This document shows positions 1-9,829 of a stretch of DNA of 64,000 nt, piece after piece (positions within the stretch are counted from its first letter, which is position 1; each line of letters opens with the position of its first letter). The DNA comes from an uncultured Clostridium sp. (GTDB lineage Bacteria; Bacillota_A; Clostridia; TANB77; CAG-508): contig CAOJZU010000007.1 in NCBI GenBank assembly GCA_948466265.1, forward strand, positions 9,187-73,186. The letters are read 5' to 3'. Made by a program: the position numbers and the translations under genes. Below the pieces are notes generated by a model that saw nothing but the letters and a program-made list of their open reading frames with translations, did not search any database and was not told where the DNA came from.

Positions 1-249
1 CTAAATCTATTCCATAATGATGTGAAGTTACAACTCCGATTTGCTTCTCTGTTTCCAAATCCACTTGTTACCTTTATGAAATTTTCAATAGGTATTGGGA
101 ATTTCCCCTTATATACAACATTTATTATTTCACTTTTTCCATGTGTAGTACTTACGATTAATTCTTCGTTTTCTTGCATGAATCCTGCACACATAATCAG
201 AATAAATATTATAATTCCTATTACTAGCGATATTATTTTTTTACTCATT
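1..249 (-). CDS. T4SS-associated M23 (LytM-like) peptidase, N-terminal part
   Basis: The gene starts with ATG inside the end of virB4 (overlap ATGAGTAA) and runs off the left edge, so about 82 residues are visible. Residues 5-22 form a hydrophobic anchor. From about residue 60 the protein reads TSGFGNREANG and then TSHHYGIDL, which is the beginning of an M23 zinc peptidase domain (first HxxxD ligand pair). These residues lie in one frame only if the C at position 38, in AATCGGAGT, is skipped; otherwise the frame leaves the family. Cell-wall hydrolases of this kind follow virB4 in Gram-positive conjugative elements and open peptidoglycan for the transfer channel. The family call rests on a short stretch. 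Confidence 0.75.
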
Positions 250-2029
250 GTCCTCTATCCTCTCAAATTTCTTATCTAATATCTTTAGTTCTTGTTCGTC
301 AATATGTATGGTAGCATATATTTTCCTTATACCTGCAGATAATAAGCATTCTCCTCGCTTAGCATTATATATTAGTTTTGTTTCCTTCTCTGTAAGTTTA
401 AACACTTCTTGAATATCCTTTAGGTCTTGCCCATCACATTTGAAGAACATTTTATATGTTGCATTTGCAAGTAAACTTTGCCCATATAACTTGATTTTTT
501 CATTTAAGAAATCCTCAATTGACTGTGTTATAACTACTATACTACTATTATATTTTCTTGCTCTTTTACTTATATTACGCACATATTCTAAAGTCTGTAT
601 AATATTAGGATCTACCAGTACATGACACTCATCTGCAATTAACATTGTTTGCTCATCTACATTTTTGCTTAAAATATCCCAAGAATAAGACATTATATTA
701 TAATACTGAGCTCTTTTATATTGAATCTGAAATTTATGCATTTGGCTTGTATTGAAAACTGTTAGTTTTGTATCAATATCAATATTTGTATGACCATTCC
801 AAATTGTTGATGACTGACCAATTGAAATTGGCCTGATTAATGACAATAGTTTTTCGTAGACCTCTTTTGGATCTTTCTTGTTTTTTCTTAGAATTAAAAA
901 ATACAAATCCTCCATTATTGGAAAATCTGTATTTTTTAGTTTATTAATGTCAGTTTCTTTTGTAATGTTAAACTTTTTATATAACTCCTCAAGTAATAGT
1001 TCTAATGTTGCAAATTCTATATCTGTTAAATTCTGATACAATATCTCAAAGAAAGTATGTAAAAATTGAAAATGTAATGAAAGTGAATTACTTTCTTTTC
1101 CATCTTCTCTATTTACTCTAACTTGTAATGGATTTAATATTCCACCATCTGCCCCTCCACTACAATTGATAACTTTACCACCAATCCTACTGCATAAATA
1201 AGAATATTCATCTTCTGGATCTATAATAAATACCTTAGTTTTGGGTATTTCATTATATATTAAATGCTTTACTGCCATACTTTTTCCTGATCCCGAACTT
1301 CCAACAACTACCATATTACTGTTGCCTCTGTTATTATCTTTAAGCCATAAATTAAATATAATAATGCCCCCATTTTGATTCACCCCTAAATAATACCCTT
1401 TTTGATCTATAAATGTATTTGTATTAAATAAAAATCCACCTGTAAATGAGCTAGTTAATATATTTCTTTTAAAGTAATCACTCAATTCTGACTGTATTGT
1501 AAAAAATGGTGCTACTGCCTTATATCCTGACTTAAGTAAGTAATTTGTAAGTGGTCTCATTTTTAATTTATGTTTTCTTACTTCTCTTTCCACTTCTTTA
1601 CATTTTTTCATTAATTCTAACTCTTCTTCTGCAGATACTAAAATATATATGGTTAGATAATGTACTACTTCATTATTATTTATCATTCTACTTATAATGT
1701 CGCTTGCTTCTTTTACTTCCATCTCTCGAAGTTGTCTTGTAGATTCATTCTTTGCAAGTTTTGAAAGTCCTGATGCATCTCTTATTCTACTATCTAAACT
1801 TTCTACTAATTCTGCATTGTCTGTTGGCTCAATATTTATAGAGAATATTGCCTCTATATTATTTACTAAATCTCCTAGCCACCCCATATCAACATTACTT
1901 GGATAATGTACTATTGTATATACTTTTGAGAATCTATCTCCTAGATATATTTTATTTCTATCAAATGTAAATCCTCCGAACAGGTGTAATTAAATCAATT
2001 AGCTCGTAATTTGTTTCTTGTTTTTTCAT
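241..2029 (-). CDS. virB4: VirB4-like conjugation ATPase (one skip site)
   Basis: This ATPase powers the type IV secretion channel at the cytoplasmic membrane. The restored protein has 595 residues. A Walker A motif (GSSGSGKS) and a Walker B region (MLIADECHVL) are clear. The ATG overlaps the stop of the upstream methyltransferase (TAATG), with AGAGGT as ribosome binding site. After about 17 codons the frame breaks at CGG (C at 1978); skipping that C gives ITPVGGFTFDRNKIYLGD and joins the long downstream frame. Length 1789 minus 1 is divisible by 3. The protein lacks the usual N-terminal TraC-like domain, which is encoded separately at 2717-3349. Confidence 0.93.
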
Positions 2030-2724
2030 TAAATTTTACCTCTTTTCTCCATTGCCTCTGCTATTCTGCTTTTAGCAATTTTGTAATATTCTTCGTTTAT
2101 TTCAAATCCAATAAACCTTCTTCCTTTGTTTATTGCACCAACAAGTGTTGTTCCTGATCCTGCAAAGCAATCTAACACGATATCGCCCTTTTTACTTGAA
2201 TTTTCTATATGATTTTCAATAAATGGCATCGGTTTAATCGTTGGATGTTTATACTTCTTTTTATCTGTTTGATTTACTCCCGATATATAATACTTATGCT
2301 TTGTATGATAGTTTCCATACAATTTTACTCCTCGTTCACGAGCGAAAATTATATATTCTGTGTCAGGCAGATAAATATTATTTGTCAACGGGCTTGGATT
2401 TTGTTTATGCCAAGTTAACACCTCGTAATTACAGCTTTTATTTGAAAAATACTCTAAAAGTTCTTGTATCTGCCTTTTAGAGCAATAAATGTATATATTT
2501 ATTTTTTTCATTTTCTGCATTAATAAATCCAATACCTTTAAATCAAATCCATCTTTTAATCCTAACAATTCATTTGCATAGTTATTAAATGTTGTTGCAT
2601 TTTTTACTTTGTTTAAGTCTAGTTTGTATGGTGGATCTATAATAACTAAATCAATGCTATGGTCATCTAGTAATTTCAGTCCTTCCATACAATCCATGTT
2701 ATATATTTCATTTGTTTTAAGCAA
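2029..2724 (-). CDS. DNA methyltransferase, N4/N6 amino class
   Basis: The 231-residue protein has the catalytic DPPY motif near residue 31 and the SAM-binding DCFAGSGTT motif near residue 187. This order (catalytic motif first) is that of the beta class of N6-adenine/N4-cytosine methyltransferases. The start is TTG, preceded by AAAGGAG and overlapping the stop of the TraC-like gene. It sits between that gene and virB4, inside the transfer operon, so it is probably made together with the conjugation machinery. A likely role is to modify the element's DNA against host restriction; ArdA and MetK on the same element fit this. No restriction enzyme is seen nearby. Confidence 0.88.
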   Translation of the reverse strand: MLKTNEIYNMDCMEGLKLLDDHSIDLVIIDPPYKLDLNKVKNATTFNNYANELLGLKDGFDLKVLDLLMQKMKKINIYIYCSKRQIQELLEYFSNKSCNYEVLTWHKQNPSPLTNNIYLPDTEYIIFARERGVKLYGNYHTKHKYYISGVNQTDKKKYKHPTIKPMPFIENHIENSSKKGDIVLDCFAGSGTTLVGAINKGRRFIGFEINEEYYKIAKSRIAEAMEKRGKI

Positions 2725-3349
2725 TTTTTCTCCTTTCTCTTAATTTTACGATATTATCACCATAATTCGTTCCTTCTTTTCTTGCAAACTCTGGTATAGT
2801 AAAACTCTTAACTAAAAGTATGATGTCTTTTTCCTTTAGAATCTCAGCATCTAGTTCACAATTTCTAAATCTAGTTATCCAGGTATTTGCTCTTTTATTT
2901 ATTTCTGTTTCGAAATCCTCCGAGTTTTTTACCCATACTAATAGGTAGAATTCATTTTCTATAATATTTTTATCAGCTACCAAATTGCTTGTAAATTTAA
3001 TCCTTTGTTCGATAATTTTTGTACTTATATCATCATTGCAAGTTTTTTCTAGTTCTTCTTGTTCGTGAATATGCTCTGAAATATCTACTGTTCTTGGTAT
3101 TACTAATATTTTATATGGATTTTGCTCGTTCGAAAATTCTAAGCTCATTAAATCCATTTTTGTTTCTAGTTCTTCTTCTGATAGAAGATCAACATTAATT
3201 GGATTTACTTTAATAAAAAGAATTATCTCACCATCTAATGTAGTAAGATAATTCTTCTCTTTTGGTATGTCTTTTATATTTAAAAACTCATTTAATGATA
3301 TTTTATTTTTACTTCTTATTTTATCTAATATGTTTATTATAAAAATCAC
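2717..3349 (-). CDS. TraC-like domain protein of the conjugation operon
   Basis: The protein has about 210 residues and no membrane segment. It resembles the detached N-terminal (TraC-like) domain that accompanies VirB4 in Gram-positive conjugative elements: an alpha/beta segment beginning near LTTLDGEIILFIKVNP, followed by a helical part ending in FARKEGTNYGDN. It sits directly after PrgI, the usual place. The start is uncertain: the frame is open upstream through prgI, and a GTG at 3349 or an ATA/ATT codon a few bases on could serve the GAAGAGGTG ribosome binding site. The family call rests on position and general character. Confidence 0.7.
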   Translation of the reverse strand: MIFIINILDKIRSKNKISLNEFLNIKDIPKEKNYLTTLDGEIILFIKVNPINVDLLSEEELETKMDLMSLEFSNEQNPYKILVIPRTVDISEHIHEQEELEKTCNDDISTKIIEQRIKFTSNLVADKNIIENEFYLLVWVKNSEDFETEINKRANTWITRFRNCELDAEILKEKDIILLVKSFTIPEFARKEGTNYGDNIVKLRERRKIA

Positions 3350-3650
3350 CTCTTCTATACTTATACTCTCTTTGCATAAGATTATATTTAATAACATTTT
3401 TTATCATGTCTACCATTGAAAAGTTATTTTGTCCCTTGATTAATGATATTACACTTACTACAATTGCACCTAATACAAAAAATGTTGGAATTAAACTTTG
3501 ATGTGTAAATAAATATATTATATATGCCACAACAGATGCTACTACTCCTACAATTATTGTTTTTATTAATTCCGACATTCCATATCCATCAAAAAATTCT
3601 GTTTTCAGTTTTATCTCTGTTGGTATTTTAATTGTTTTTTTATCTACCAC
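3321..3650 (-). CDS. prgI: PrgI family membrane protein
   Basis: The 109-residue protein begins with a typical PrgI N-terminus (IPTEIKLKTEFFDGYGM), followed by two hydrophobic segments and a polar tail. PrgI proteins are integral membrane parts of Gram-positive type IV secretion systems and are encoded next to virB4, as here. I chose the GTG start at 3650 because a strong GGAGGAGGTG ribosome binding site lies just upstream. The reading frame is also open into the upstream gene, so a 302-residue fusion is formally possible, but the ribosome binding site and the usual family length argue against it. Confidence 0.75.
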   Translation of the reverse strand: MVDKKTIKIPTEIKLKTEFFDGYGMSELIKTIIVGVVASVVAYIIYLFTHQSLIPTFFVLGAIVVSVISLIKGQNNFSMVDMIKNVIKYNLMQREYKYRRGDFYNKHIR

Positions 3651-4229
3651 CGATTCGCACCTCCTCCGTGCTCCATCTCCACCATTATTAGTAAAACTCT
3701 TTGACTGTTCTTTTATCTTTTGATATTCTGCGTATGTAGATTTTGATGGAAATATACATCCTTCTGAATCTCTGTAATATTCTACTTTTGCATAGAATCC
3801 TTTCCAAAAGCCTTGACATTCTCCAAATGGTCTTAAATAGCTTATATTCTCCACCATATTGCCACCTATATTTATTCCATAAGCTTCACTTAAGGGCTCA
3901 CTATCTGACATTGATATAATTTTTTTGTTTGTATCTGTTACTACATATCTTCTGCCATCAATGTTTACTACTTCTCGCCCTTGACAATCTTTGTCCTCAA
4001 TTTTTCCAAATGTCATTTCTATATTTGTACCATCTGTTATTTCTACTGTACTGCCAAAATAATACTTTGGTATTTCTACCAATGTTAATGATAATGTTAT
4101 GAGTACAGTTGCAATCATTAAATGTTTTGCAAGTTTTAAGTATTTCGCTTTATTGTCTACATCTGTAGCTGTTTTTATCATTAAAATAACAAACATTATT
4201 CCTGCTATTGTTATTCCTAAATTTCTCAA
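3640..4229 (-). CDS. T4SS operon membrane protein, unknown family
   Basis: I do not recognise this protein. It starts at TTG, has two N-terminal hydrophobic segments (about residues 4-18 and 35-52) and then an extracytoplasmic-looking domain with three cysteines. Near the 3' end are two in-frame CGG triplets (C at 3668 and 3652). If both are skipped, the protein is 195 residues long, ends in a Gly/Asn-rich tail (GAGGGANGGR), and stops just inside prgI; length 590 minus 2 is divisible by 3. If they are read as Arg, the frame runs on into prgI. The first reading fits the rest of the window, but this is not decisive. Confidence 0.6.
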
Positions 4230-4255
4230 TATTTCTATTATACTTCTTAATGTTT

Positions 4256-5102
4256 CTATCTTCTTCCACCTCCAAATCTTGGTATTAATGACCTAACTGA
4301 CCTTGCTGTATTGCCTAGTGAATTTATAGGATTTCCACTTGGTCTTATCATATATTTGCCTAGTATCATTGGTGTATTGGTAGATATTATTGCAATTGCT
4401 ATACCATAAATTAAATGACCATTTGTTAATGTTAAAATTGATAAATTAAGTAATGCTAATTGCACAACCAATGTAAATGCCGTCATTAGAAAGTTTCTAA
4501 TATATTCAGGAAATACCCCTTCGTCTGAGTTTAAAAGTCCGGATACTTGCGAATGGTATGCCTAGTCTCATTACTAGCATCTCAATTCCTTTCATAATAA
4601 ATTGACAAATTAAAATAAGCCATACAATAAGGAGAACTAAGCAAGCAACTGCTGTAAAGATGCCTCCTCCCATATTTCCTGTTAGAGTTTCTGCGAGATT
4701 AGTTCCTTGAATTTGTATTGTACTTAAAATACTATCTAAAAATTCCTGTACTATTCCAACAAAGATATAATATATTTCTTTAAAACAAATCATTATTATT
4801 ACTGCTTTAAGCATACCAATACATAATGAAAATGGATTTTGTTCTGCATCTCCTTCTTTCATCATAAAGTATGTTTTTATTGCTTTTCCTATAAAAACTA
4901 TTACAAGCAAAAATATTGCATAATTAAATACAGTTTCATATATATTGTTGAAATTTATATAGTTTCCATCTGCAACCTTAATTCCACCAAGTTCTCGTTC
5001 TATAAAAAATACTAAACTTGTCATATTTTTAAATAAAGAATTAAGTGTTGCCTCCGATCCTATTATAAATTTCTCAATTAGTTCTACAAGCATATCTGCC
5101 AT
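4256..5102 (-). CDS. VirB6/TrbL-like channel protein (one skip site)
   Basis: The restored protein has 281 residues. About five to six hydrophobic segments and a Gly/Arg-rich C-terminus (IPRFGGGRR) fit the polytopic VirB6-like component of Gram-positive conjugation systems. The frame is interrupted at 4541 by ATC CGG; skipping one C gives FASIGLLNSDEGVFPEYI and joins the two halves. Length 847 minus 1 is divisible by 3. It lies between the pilin-like gene and the membrane protein upstream of prgI, the expected order. Family assignment is by topology and position rather than by signature residues. Confidence 0.78.
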
Positions 5103-5128
5103 CTTTTATCACCTCTACTTACTTTTCT

Positions 5129-5482
5129 TTATTTATAGAAAGATAGAATTGCATCTATAAGTGCTAAACCACAAGTTATTAAAACCATACATATTAATGT
5201 AGTTTTGATATTTTGCATATTTCTTCTTCTTTCTCCCTCATCATTAGTTTTTAAACAATATACATAGTAAATAAAATATCCACCACATATTGTGATTCCT
5301 ATTCCAACAAGCCAACTTATAACTGCATCAACTAATTTTTCTGTGCCCTGCACAAGTTTTGTACTTTCCAAACTTCCTGCATAAGCTACTTGGTTAATTG
5401 TAATTAATAGAATCACTGCTAAAACAACTACTTTTAAAATTACTTTGCCTATATTTTTTAATTGTTCTTTTTTATTCTTCAT
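5129..5482 (-). CDS. VirB2-like pilin or small T4SS membrane protein
   Basis: The protein has about 117 residues. A signal-peptide-like N-terminus ends in VAYAGS, and two hydrophobic segments flank a short charged loop (KTNDEGERRR). This is the layout of VirB2-type pilins and similar small proteins placed between virD4 and virB6 in clostridial elements. The ATG at 5482 has the better ribosome binding site distance (AAAGGG within the end of virD4); an ATG one codon upstream is equally possible. The gene overlaps the end of virD4, so translation is probably coupled. Confidence 0.7.
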   Translation of the reverse strand: MKNKKEQLKNIGKVILKVVVLAVILLITINQVAYAGSLESTKLVQGTEKLVDAVISWLVGIGITICGGYFIYYVYCLKTNDEGERRRNMQNIKTTLICMVLITCGLALIDAILSFYK

Positions 5483-7417
5483 CATTACCCTTTCCATCCA
5501 TAACCTCTAGGTTACTTCTTATTTTATCTATATCATAAAAATCATCATCGCTATCCTTGTATTTATTCCAAATGTCCCATATTTTGATTTTTGTAAATTC
5601 TCTGATTTTTCTTTTGTTTTCTCTGTCTATTCTTAAAATCTGATTTTCTTCTTTTGTTCCCATACCATTTAATTTATTGAAGTACATTTTTGAAATATCT
5701 GGCACATATAAAAGAGCAGGCGGTTTGCCTGCTACCATTACTAAAACATAAGGATTTTCTATTCTAAGAACTTCATCAGGTGTAAGTAGTTTTCTTGATA
5801 TAAGACTCATACTACTACTCGAATTGTCATACTTTATATTTGTATTACTACTTTCACCATATGCTTGACAAGTATAAGTTCCAAGCTTGTCTGAAACTTT
5901 TGTTGCTGTATCAATGTTACTTGTTTTTAGATACATCCACACACAATTATCCATAATATTCTGTGCTCCTTCTTTTCCGTATCTCTCTTCTATTTGTGCA
6001 AAACTTTGCAAACAAATTATAAATCTTATGTTTCTTCCACGAGATACTGTTAGCATACTTTGAAATGTGTTTATTTTAGTAAAGTTCGCAAACTCATCTA
6101 AAATAAAGTTCATTCTTATATTTAACTCGCCTCCTTGCTCCCTGCTTGTCTCTACAAGCGAAGTATAAAGTTGCTGTACAAGTATGCTTCCAAGTTTATG
6201 GTATGTTTCTCTATCATCAGGTAATAAAACATAAATAGCTGTTTTTTTCTTTGCAAAATCTCTTAAGTCAAAATCTGATTTTTGTGTATTGTTTGCAACA
6301 TATTCATTTATAAACATTTGCAATGTAGAAAGTGCTGCAGCGACAAAACTTCCTCTTGTTTTACTTGGAGCTGTTCCGAGCCACTGCAAAGAATTTCTTG
6401 ATAGGATCGTTCGCTTCTTTTGTTTCCATGTATTTATCAATTAACATTTCTCCTTCGTCATCTTTTTTGAACATCTCTGCAACAAAATAGTAGGCATTTG
6501 CTAATGTCTGATATTGTCTCCTGCCTTTGTTCTCTAATACTACTGCCATAATTGCTGTTTTAATTACAGACTGTTCTCCATTTTTCCATATAGGTTCTGT
6601 TTTATCATTACTTTCTACGAGAATATTTACTATATCATTTATAAGACTTTCTGCAAGTGGAATATTGTCATCTTCCACTGCATTTATAATAATATCTAAA
6701 TAGTTATACCAGTTACTCTTTAAAAAATTGATATAATCTAATGCTATTACGTCATAACCAAGCTCTCGCAATTTTTCTGCTGTATATAAATATAATTCTC
6801 CCTTAACATCACTAATAAACATATTTTCACCGAGCTAATCCAAGCATTGTAATAGTTGGGATAATTATTGAGCGACTTTTTCCTGATCCTGAGCTTCCAA
6901 CCAATAGCAAATGCAAATTATCGTCTATGTAATAATATTTTTCAATGTTGTTCTCCTTTTCGAAATTAACTATTACTCCACCTGAATCAAAAACACTTTT
7001 TTTATAATTTTTATTTGAATCAATAATGTTACATTTAAATATTTTATTATAATCCTTTTTATCTAACCACCATGATGTTCCATGTTGTCCTTCACCCACA
7101 TATTTTGGGACTTCTATTTTGTCTGTTAGCTTTATTTGATCGCTATGATAAATATTTTTTGTCTTATTTGAAAATAGCAATAAAAAAGATGCTACAATAA
7201 TCTCTAATACCATAAAGATTATTAGCACTCTTTTATTTGTAAGTAATGTTGTAACTATTGATTCTATATTAATTTGTAATAAGTCATTAAAGTTATTACT
7301 TAATATAAAGTGTAGGCTTACTGAAAAATATGCACATACAAATACACTAAATATTAATGCAATTACTATTAATATTCGTCTGTTTATTTTTATTCTCCTT
7401 TGTTTGGAACTCTGCAT
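5472..7417 (-). CDS. virD4: VirD4/TraG coupling protein ATPase (two skip sites)
   Basis: The coupling protein brings the relaxase-DNA complex to the secretion channel. The restored protein has 647 residues, with two N-terminal membrane segments, a Walker A motif (GSSGSGKSRS), the family motif FISDVKGELY, and a Walker B region (FILDEFANF). Two skip sites occur in conserved sequence: C at 6832 gives MLGLAGENMFISDVKGE, and C at 6378 gives FFAVAGTAPSKTRGS. Length 1946 minus 2 is divisible by 3. Without the skips the gene would be three fragments. It lies downstream of the relaxase and begins the channel operon. Confidence 0.93.
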
Positions 7418-7561
7418 TCCTTTACTTGTGAAATTTAATAATTAAACTTAATTACTATCTTCCGCTTACTTTACTTATTGTTATTCTAAAGCTATATATT
7501 TAATTTTTGTTTATACATAAAAAGTATCTACTAATTTTATAAATGCTTTTCTACAATTTTT

Positions 7562-7690
7562 CTATATTTCTTCTATATTTTCGCTTTCTTCTACATATTC
7601 TAAGTTTTCAAAATTGTCATTTATACATTTCTTAAATTCTTCTTTTTGCTCTTTAAAATCTTTTGTATTTTCTTCTTTCTTGCAATCCAT
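7562..7690 (-). CDS. Small acidic-tailed protein of the element
   Basis: This 42-residue protein is highly charged and ends in VEESENIEEI. The ATG at 7690 follows an AAGGTAGGTGG ribosome binding site; a longer frame upstream overlaps the relaxase end and lacks a good site. Its acidic end resembles the tails of the proteins encoded at 9599-13849. Function is unknown. It lies between the relaxase and virD4 genes. Confidence 0.5.
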   Translation of the reverse strand: MDCKKEENTKDFKEQKEEFKKCINDNFENLEYVEESENIEEI

Positions 7691-7757
7691 TTTACCACCT
7701 ACCTTCCTTTTTATATTAATACATATTTTATAATAAATCAATATGATTAAATATTTT

Positions 7758-8996
7758 TCATTGTTCATTTTGCCAATTCAAATAAGAACTATTCTTTTTG
7801 CGTATTGCCAATTCTTTCTTTGCTTGTTTTGATAAATTCTTTTTATATTTAACTTCAAATTTTCTAATATATTTTTCCTGTTGCCTTGTAGAAAAATATA
7901 TACAATTAAATATTTCCCAAATTAAGTCTCTACTATAATTAACATACCTCGCTTGTGAATATTCTTCGTGTTCATTTAATAATATTCTTTCAAGATTTAA
8001 AACCTGATTTCCTATTATTTTTAAAATTTCAATTTCAGCTTTTTCCTTTTCTTCTTGCTGTGCCTTCTGTATTCTTTTATTATCCTGATATTTGAAAGCA
8101 ACAATTTTTTGTTTTGCTAAAATATAGTTTGATTTTTCATGTTTACAATCTATTGACATTTCTATAATTTTATTGGATATATCATTTACTCGTTTAATAA
8201 TATTTGGATATTTTTTTAAATATTGATATTTAATACTTCCTTGTGTGTTTTTTAATTCTGCTTTTAGTAATAAAAGGTCTTTTGCTATTTGTTTTAATTC
8301 TTCATCTTTTAATGTTCTTTTTATTAATTTTTTATTTGAAAAATCCTTTTCATACTGCAACATATCTTTCATAAACTTCGGATCTGAGCTTACATTTTTT
8401 AATTTCTGCAATAATTGATTTTTTTCAATTATTCCTTTTTTGGCAATATCTTTTTCTTTATATAGCTCTATTAACTCTTCTTTAAATATTACGTTTGTAT
8501 ATTCATGTCTCATCTCATTAATTCTATTATAATCAATATAATAGTTCATTTTATCCCTTTGTTTACTCCATACCATAACTTGTAAATGTGGATGTCCACT
8601 TTCTAAATGAACTGCTCCTGTGTATTGTATATCTTCATATTTTATATTCATCTTTTTAGCAAGACTAACTAATTTGCTGTCAAACATCTCTTTCCATTTA
8701 TCCTGTGTATCATATCCAAATCGAACTGCATCATATTCGTCAAGTGATATTGTACAACGATAAATTGGGATTTTGTTTTCTGCTAAATTAATTATGTGTC
8801 TATTAATTGGCTCTATATTTTCCATCTCTTGTATATTTTGAAAACCTTCAATTTTTCCAAATAAACCATGATTTGTATTTTTATTTCTTATTGCATATTC
8901 ACTATATGCCAAATAGTTTGTATAGTTTTTGTGTTTGAAAAATGTTGTTTTCTTATTAGGATTAAAACTCTCAAAAAGAAATACTACATTATTCAT
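7758..8996 (-). CDS. Relaxase, MobP-type
   Basis: The 412-residue protein is a DNA-nicking relaxase that starts conjugative transfer at oriT. The metal-binding histidine motif is visible in HLESGHPHLQVMVW near residues 140-153, preceded by conserved N-terminal FLFESFNPN and followed by a long lysine-rich helical region. This matches the MobP2/MobP3-like relaxases of Firmicute elements, which use HGHPH-like motifs. The start overlaps the end of the ribbon-helix-helix gene, so the two are co-translated. It has no in-frame CGG. Confidence 0.85.
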   Translation of the reverse strand: MNNVVFLFESFNPNKKTTFFKHKNYTNYLAYSEYAIRNKNTNHGLFGKIEGFQNIQEMENIEPINRHIINLAENKIPIYRCTISLDEYDAVRFGYDTQDKWKEMFDSKLVSLAKKMNIKYEDIQYTGAVHLESGHPHLQVMVWSKQRDKMNYYIDYNRINEMRHEYTNVIFKEELIELYKEKDIAKKGIIEKNQLLQKLKNVSSDPKFMKDMLQYEKDFSNKKLIKRTLKDEELKQIAKDLLLLKAELKNTQGSIKYQYLKKYPNIIKRVNDISNKIIEMSIDCKHEKSNYILAKQKIVAFKYQDNKRIQKAQQEEKEKAEIEILKIIGNQVLNLERILLNEHEEYSQARYVNYSRDLIWEIFNCIYFSTRQQEKYIRKFEVKYKKNLSKQAKKELAIRKKNSSYLNWQNEQ

Positions 8997-9450
8997 TTCG
9001 ATATATTTCTCCTATTGTATAAAAATCATATAAGTCTTTCTTTGTCATATTTTCCGTATCATGATTAATATAATAATTTGCTTTTTTACGAGCATTGCTG
9101 AGTATAGAAATAAATTGTTTACTCATATCATCTCCCAATAATTTTTGAAAGACTTCTCCTAATAAATATGTATTAACAGCACTTGTTCTTAGATATTTTG
9201 CATTTATTTTTCGCTGTGATTTTATAAATGGATCTAGCTTTGCATCTAGCATACTATCTAATTCTTTGATTATAAGATCTAAGTTATCTTTATATATTTG
9301 TAAATTTAACTCTTTATCAATTCCACTTTTTATAATATCTGATTCATATTTTCCCTGTTTGGTTGCAAGCTTTTGTAACATTTTCTTTTTATATTTTGGA
9401 ATTCTTACTACAATTGTAACTAATTTATTCTCCTCTGTTTTTTCCTTCAA
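8989..9450 (-). CDS. Relaxosome accessory protein, ribbon-helix-helix type
   Basis: The 153-residue protein has a basic N-terminal stretch, VTIVVRIPKYKKKMLQKLA, that fits a MobC-like ribbon-helix-helix DNA-binding domain, followed by a helical C-terminal half. Such proteins bind oriT and help the relaxase nick. It lies directly upstream of the relaxase gene, overlapping it by 8 bases, and directly downstream of the hairpin-rich region 9482-9598, the likely oriT. Confidence 0.7.
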   Translation of the reverse strand: MKEKTEENKLVTIVVRIPKYKKKMLQKLATKQGKYESDIIKSGIDKELNLQIYKDNLDLIIKELDSMLDAKLDPFIKSQRKINAKYLRTSAVNTYLLGEVFQKLLGDDMSKQFISILSNARKKANYYINHDTENMTKKDLYDFYTIGEIYRNE

Positions 9451-9481
9451 CTTTTCCTTCTTTCTTCTCCTGCTAAGAAAT

Positions 9482-9598
9482 CAAAATTGCCACAGCAATT
9501 TTGCAGGATCAGGGCGATATCTCATCGCCCTATAACAGCCTAAAAGCGTGGCTTTTAGCGAGATACGCATTATTTTACTAGATATCAAATAGATATCT
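9482..9598. other. Candidate origin of transfer (oriT)
   Basis: The gene-free stretch upstream of the accessory and relaxase genes holds four perfect inverted repeats in 117 bases: CAAAATTGC/GCAATTTTG (9482-9503, 4-base loop), AGGGCGAT/ATCGCCCT (9511-9531, 5-base loop), CTAAAAGC/GCTTTTAG (9540-9558, 3-base loop) and AGATATC/GATATCT (9580-9598, 5-base loop). Clustered inverted repeats beside mob genes are typical of oriT. The nick site cannot be assigned from sequence alone. Confidence 0.6.
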
Positions 9599-9829
9599 CT
9601 AAACTTCTTCCTCTTCTAGTTCTTCTTGACTAACTATCTCAACATAGTCACTTATAATATTTAAAGCTTCATCATAGCTCCCTGATTTAGTTATTTTTTC
9701 GCACATTTCTTTTGCTTCTTCTCGCATCCCATTTCTTTTTAATATCTTTGATGCAATCCCCATTAGATTAAAAATATTTCCATCTTCTCCAATTAAAGCA
9801 CACTTTGGTTTTTTAAGTTCTTTATTCAA
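9599..9829 (-). CDS. Element protein with YDEAL/YVE repeat domain and acidic tail
   Basis: The 76-residue protein (TTG start) reads GNIFNLMGIASKILKRNGM, then SYDEALNIISDYVEI, and ends in QEELEEEEV. The same domain, diverged, is the C-terminal third of the next upstream gene (9822-10400), so the two are related by duplication. Its ribosome binding site (GAGGAGG) lies within the acidic-tail codons of that gene, so translation is probably coupled. Similar short proteins are common on gut Firmicute conjugative elements; their role is unknown. Confidence 0.65.
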   Translation of the reverse strand: MNKELKKPKCALIGEDGNIFNLMGIASKILKRNGMREEAKEMCEKITKSGSYDEALNIISDYVEIVSQEELEEEEV

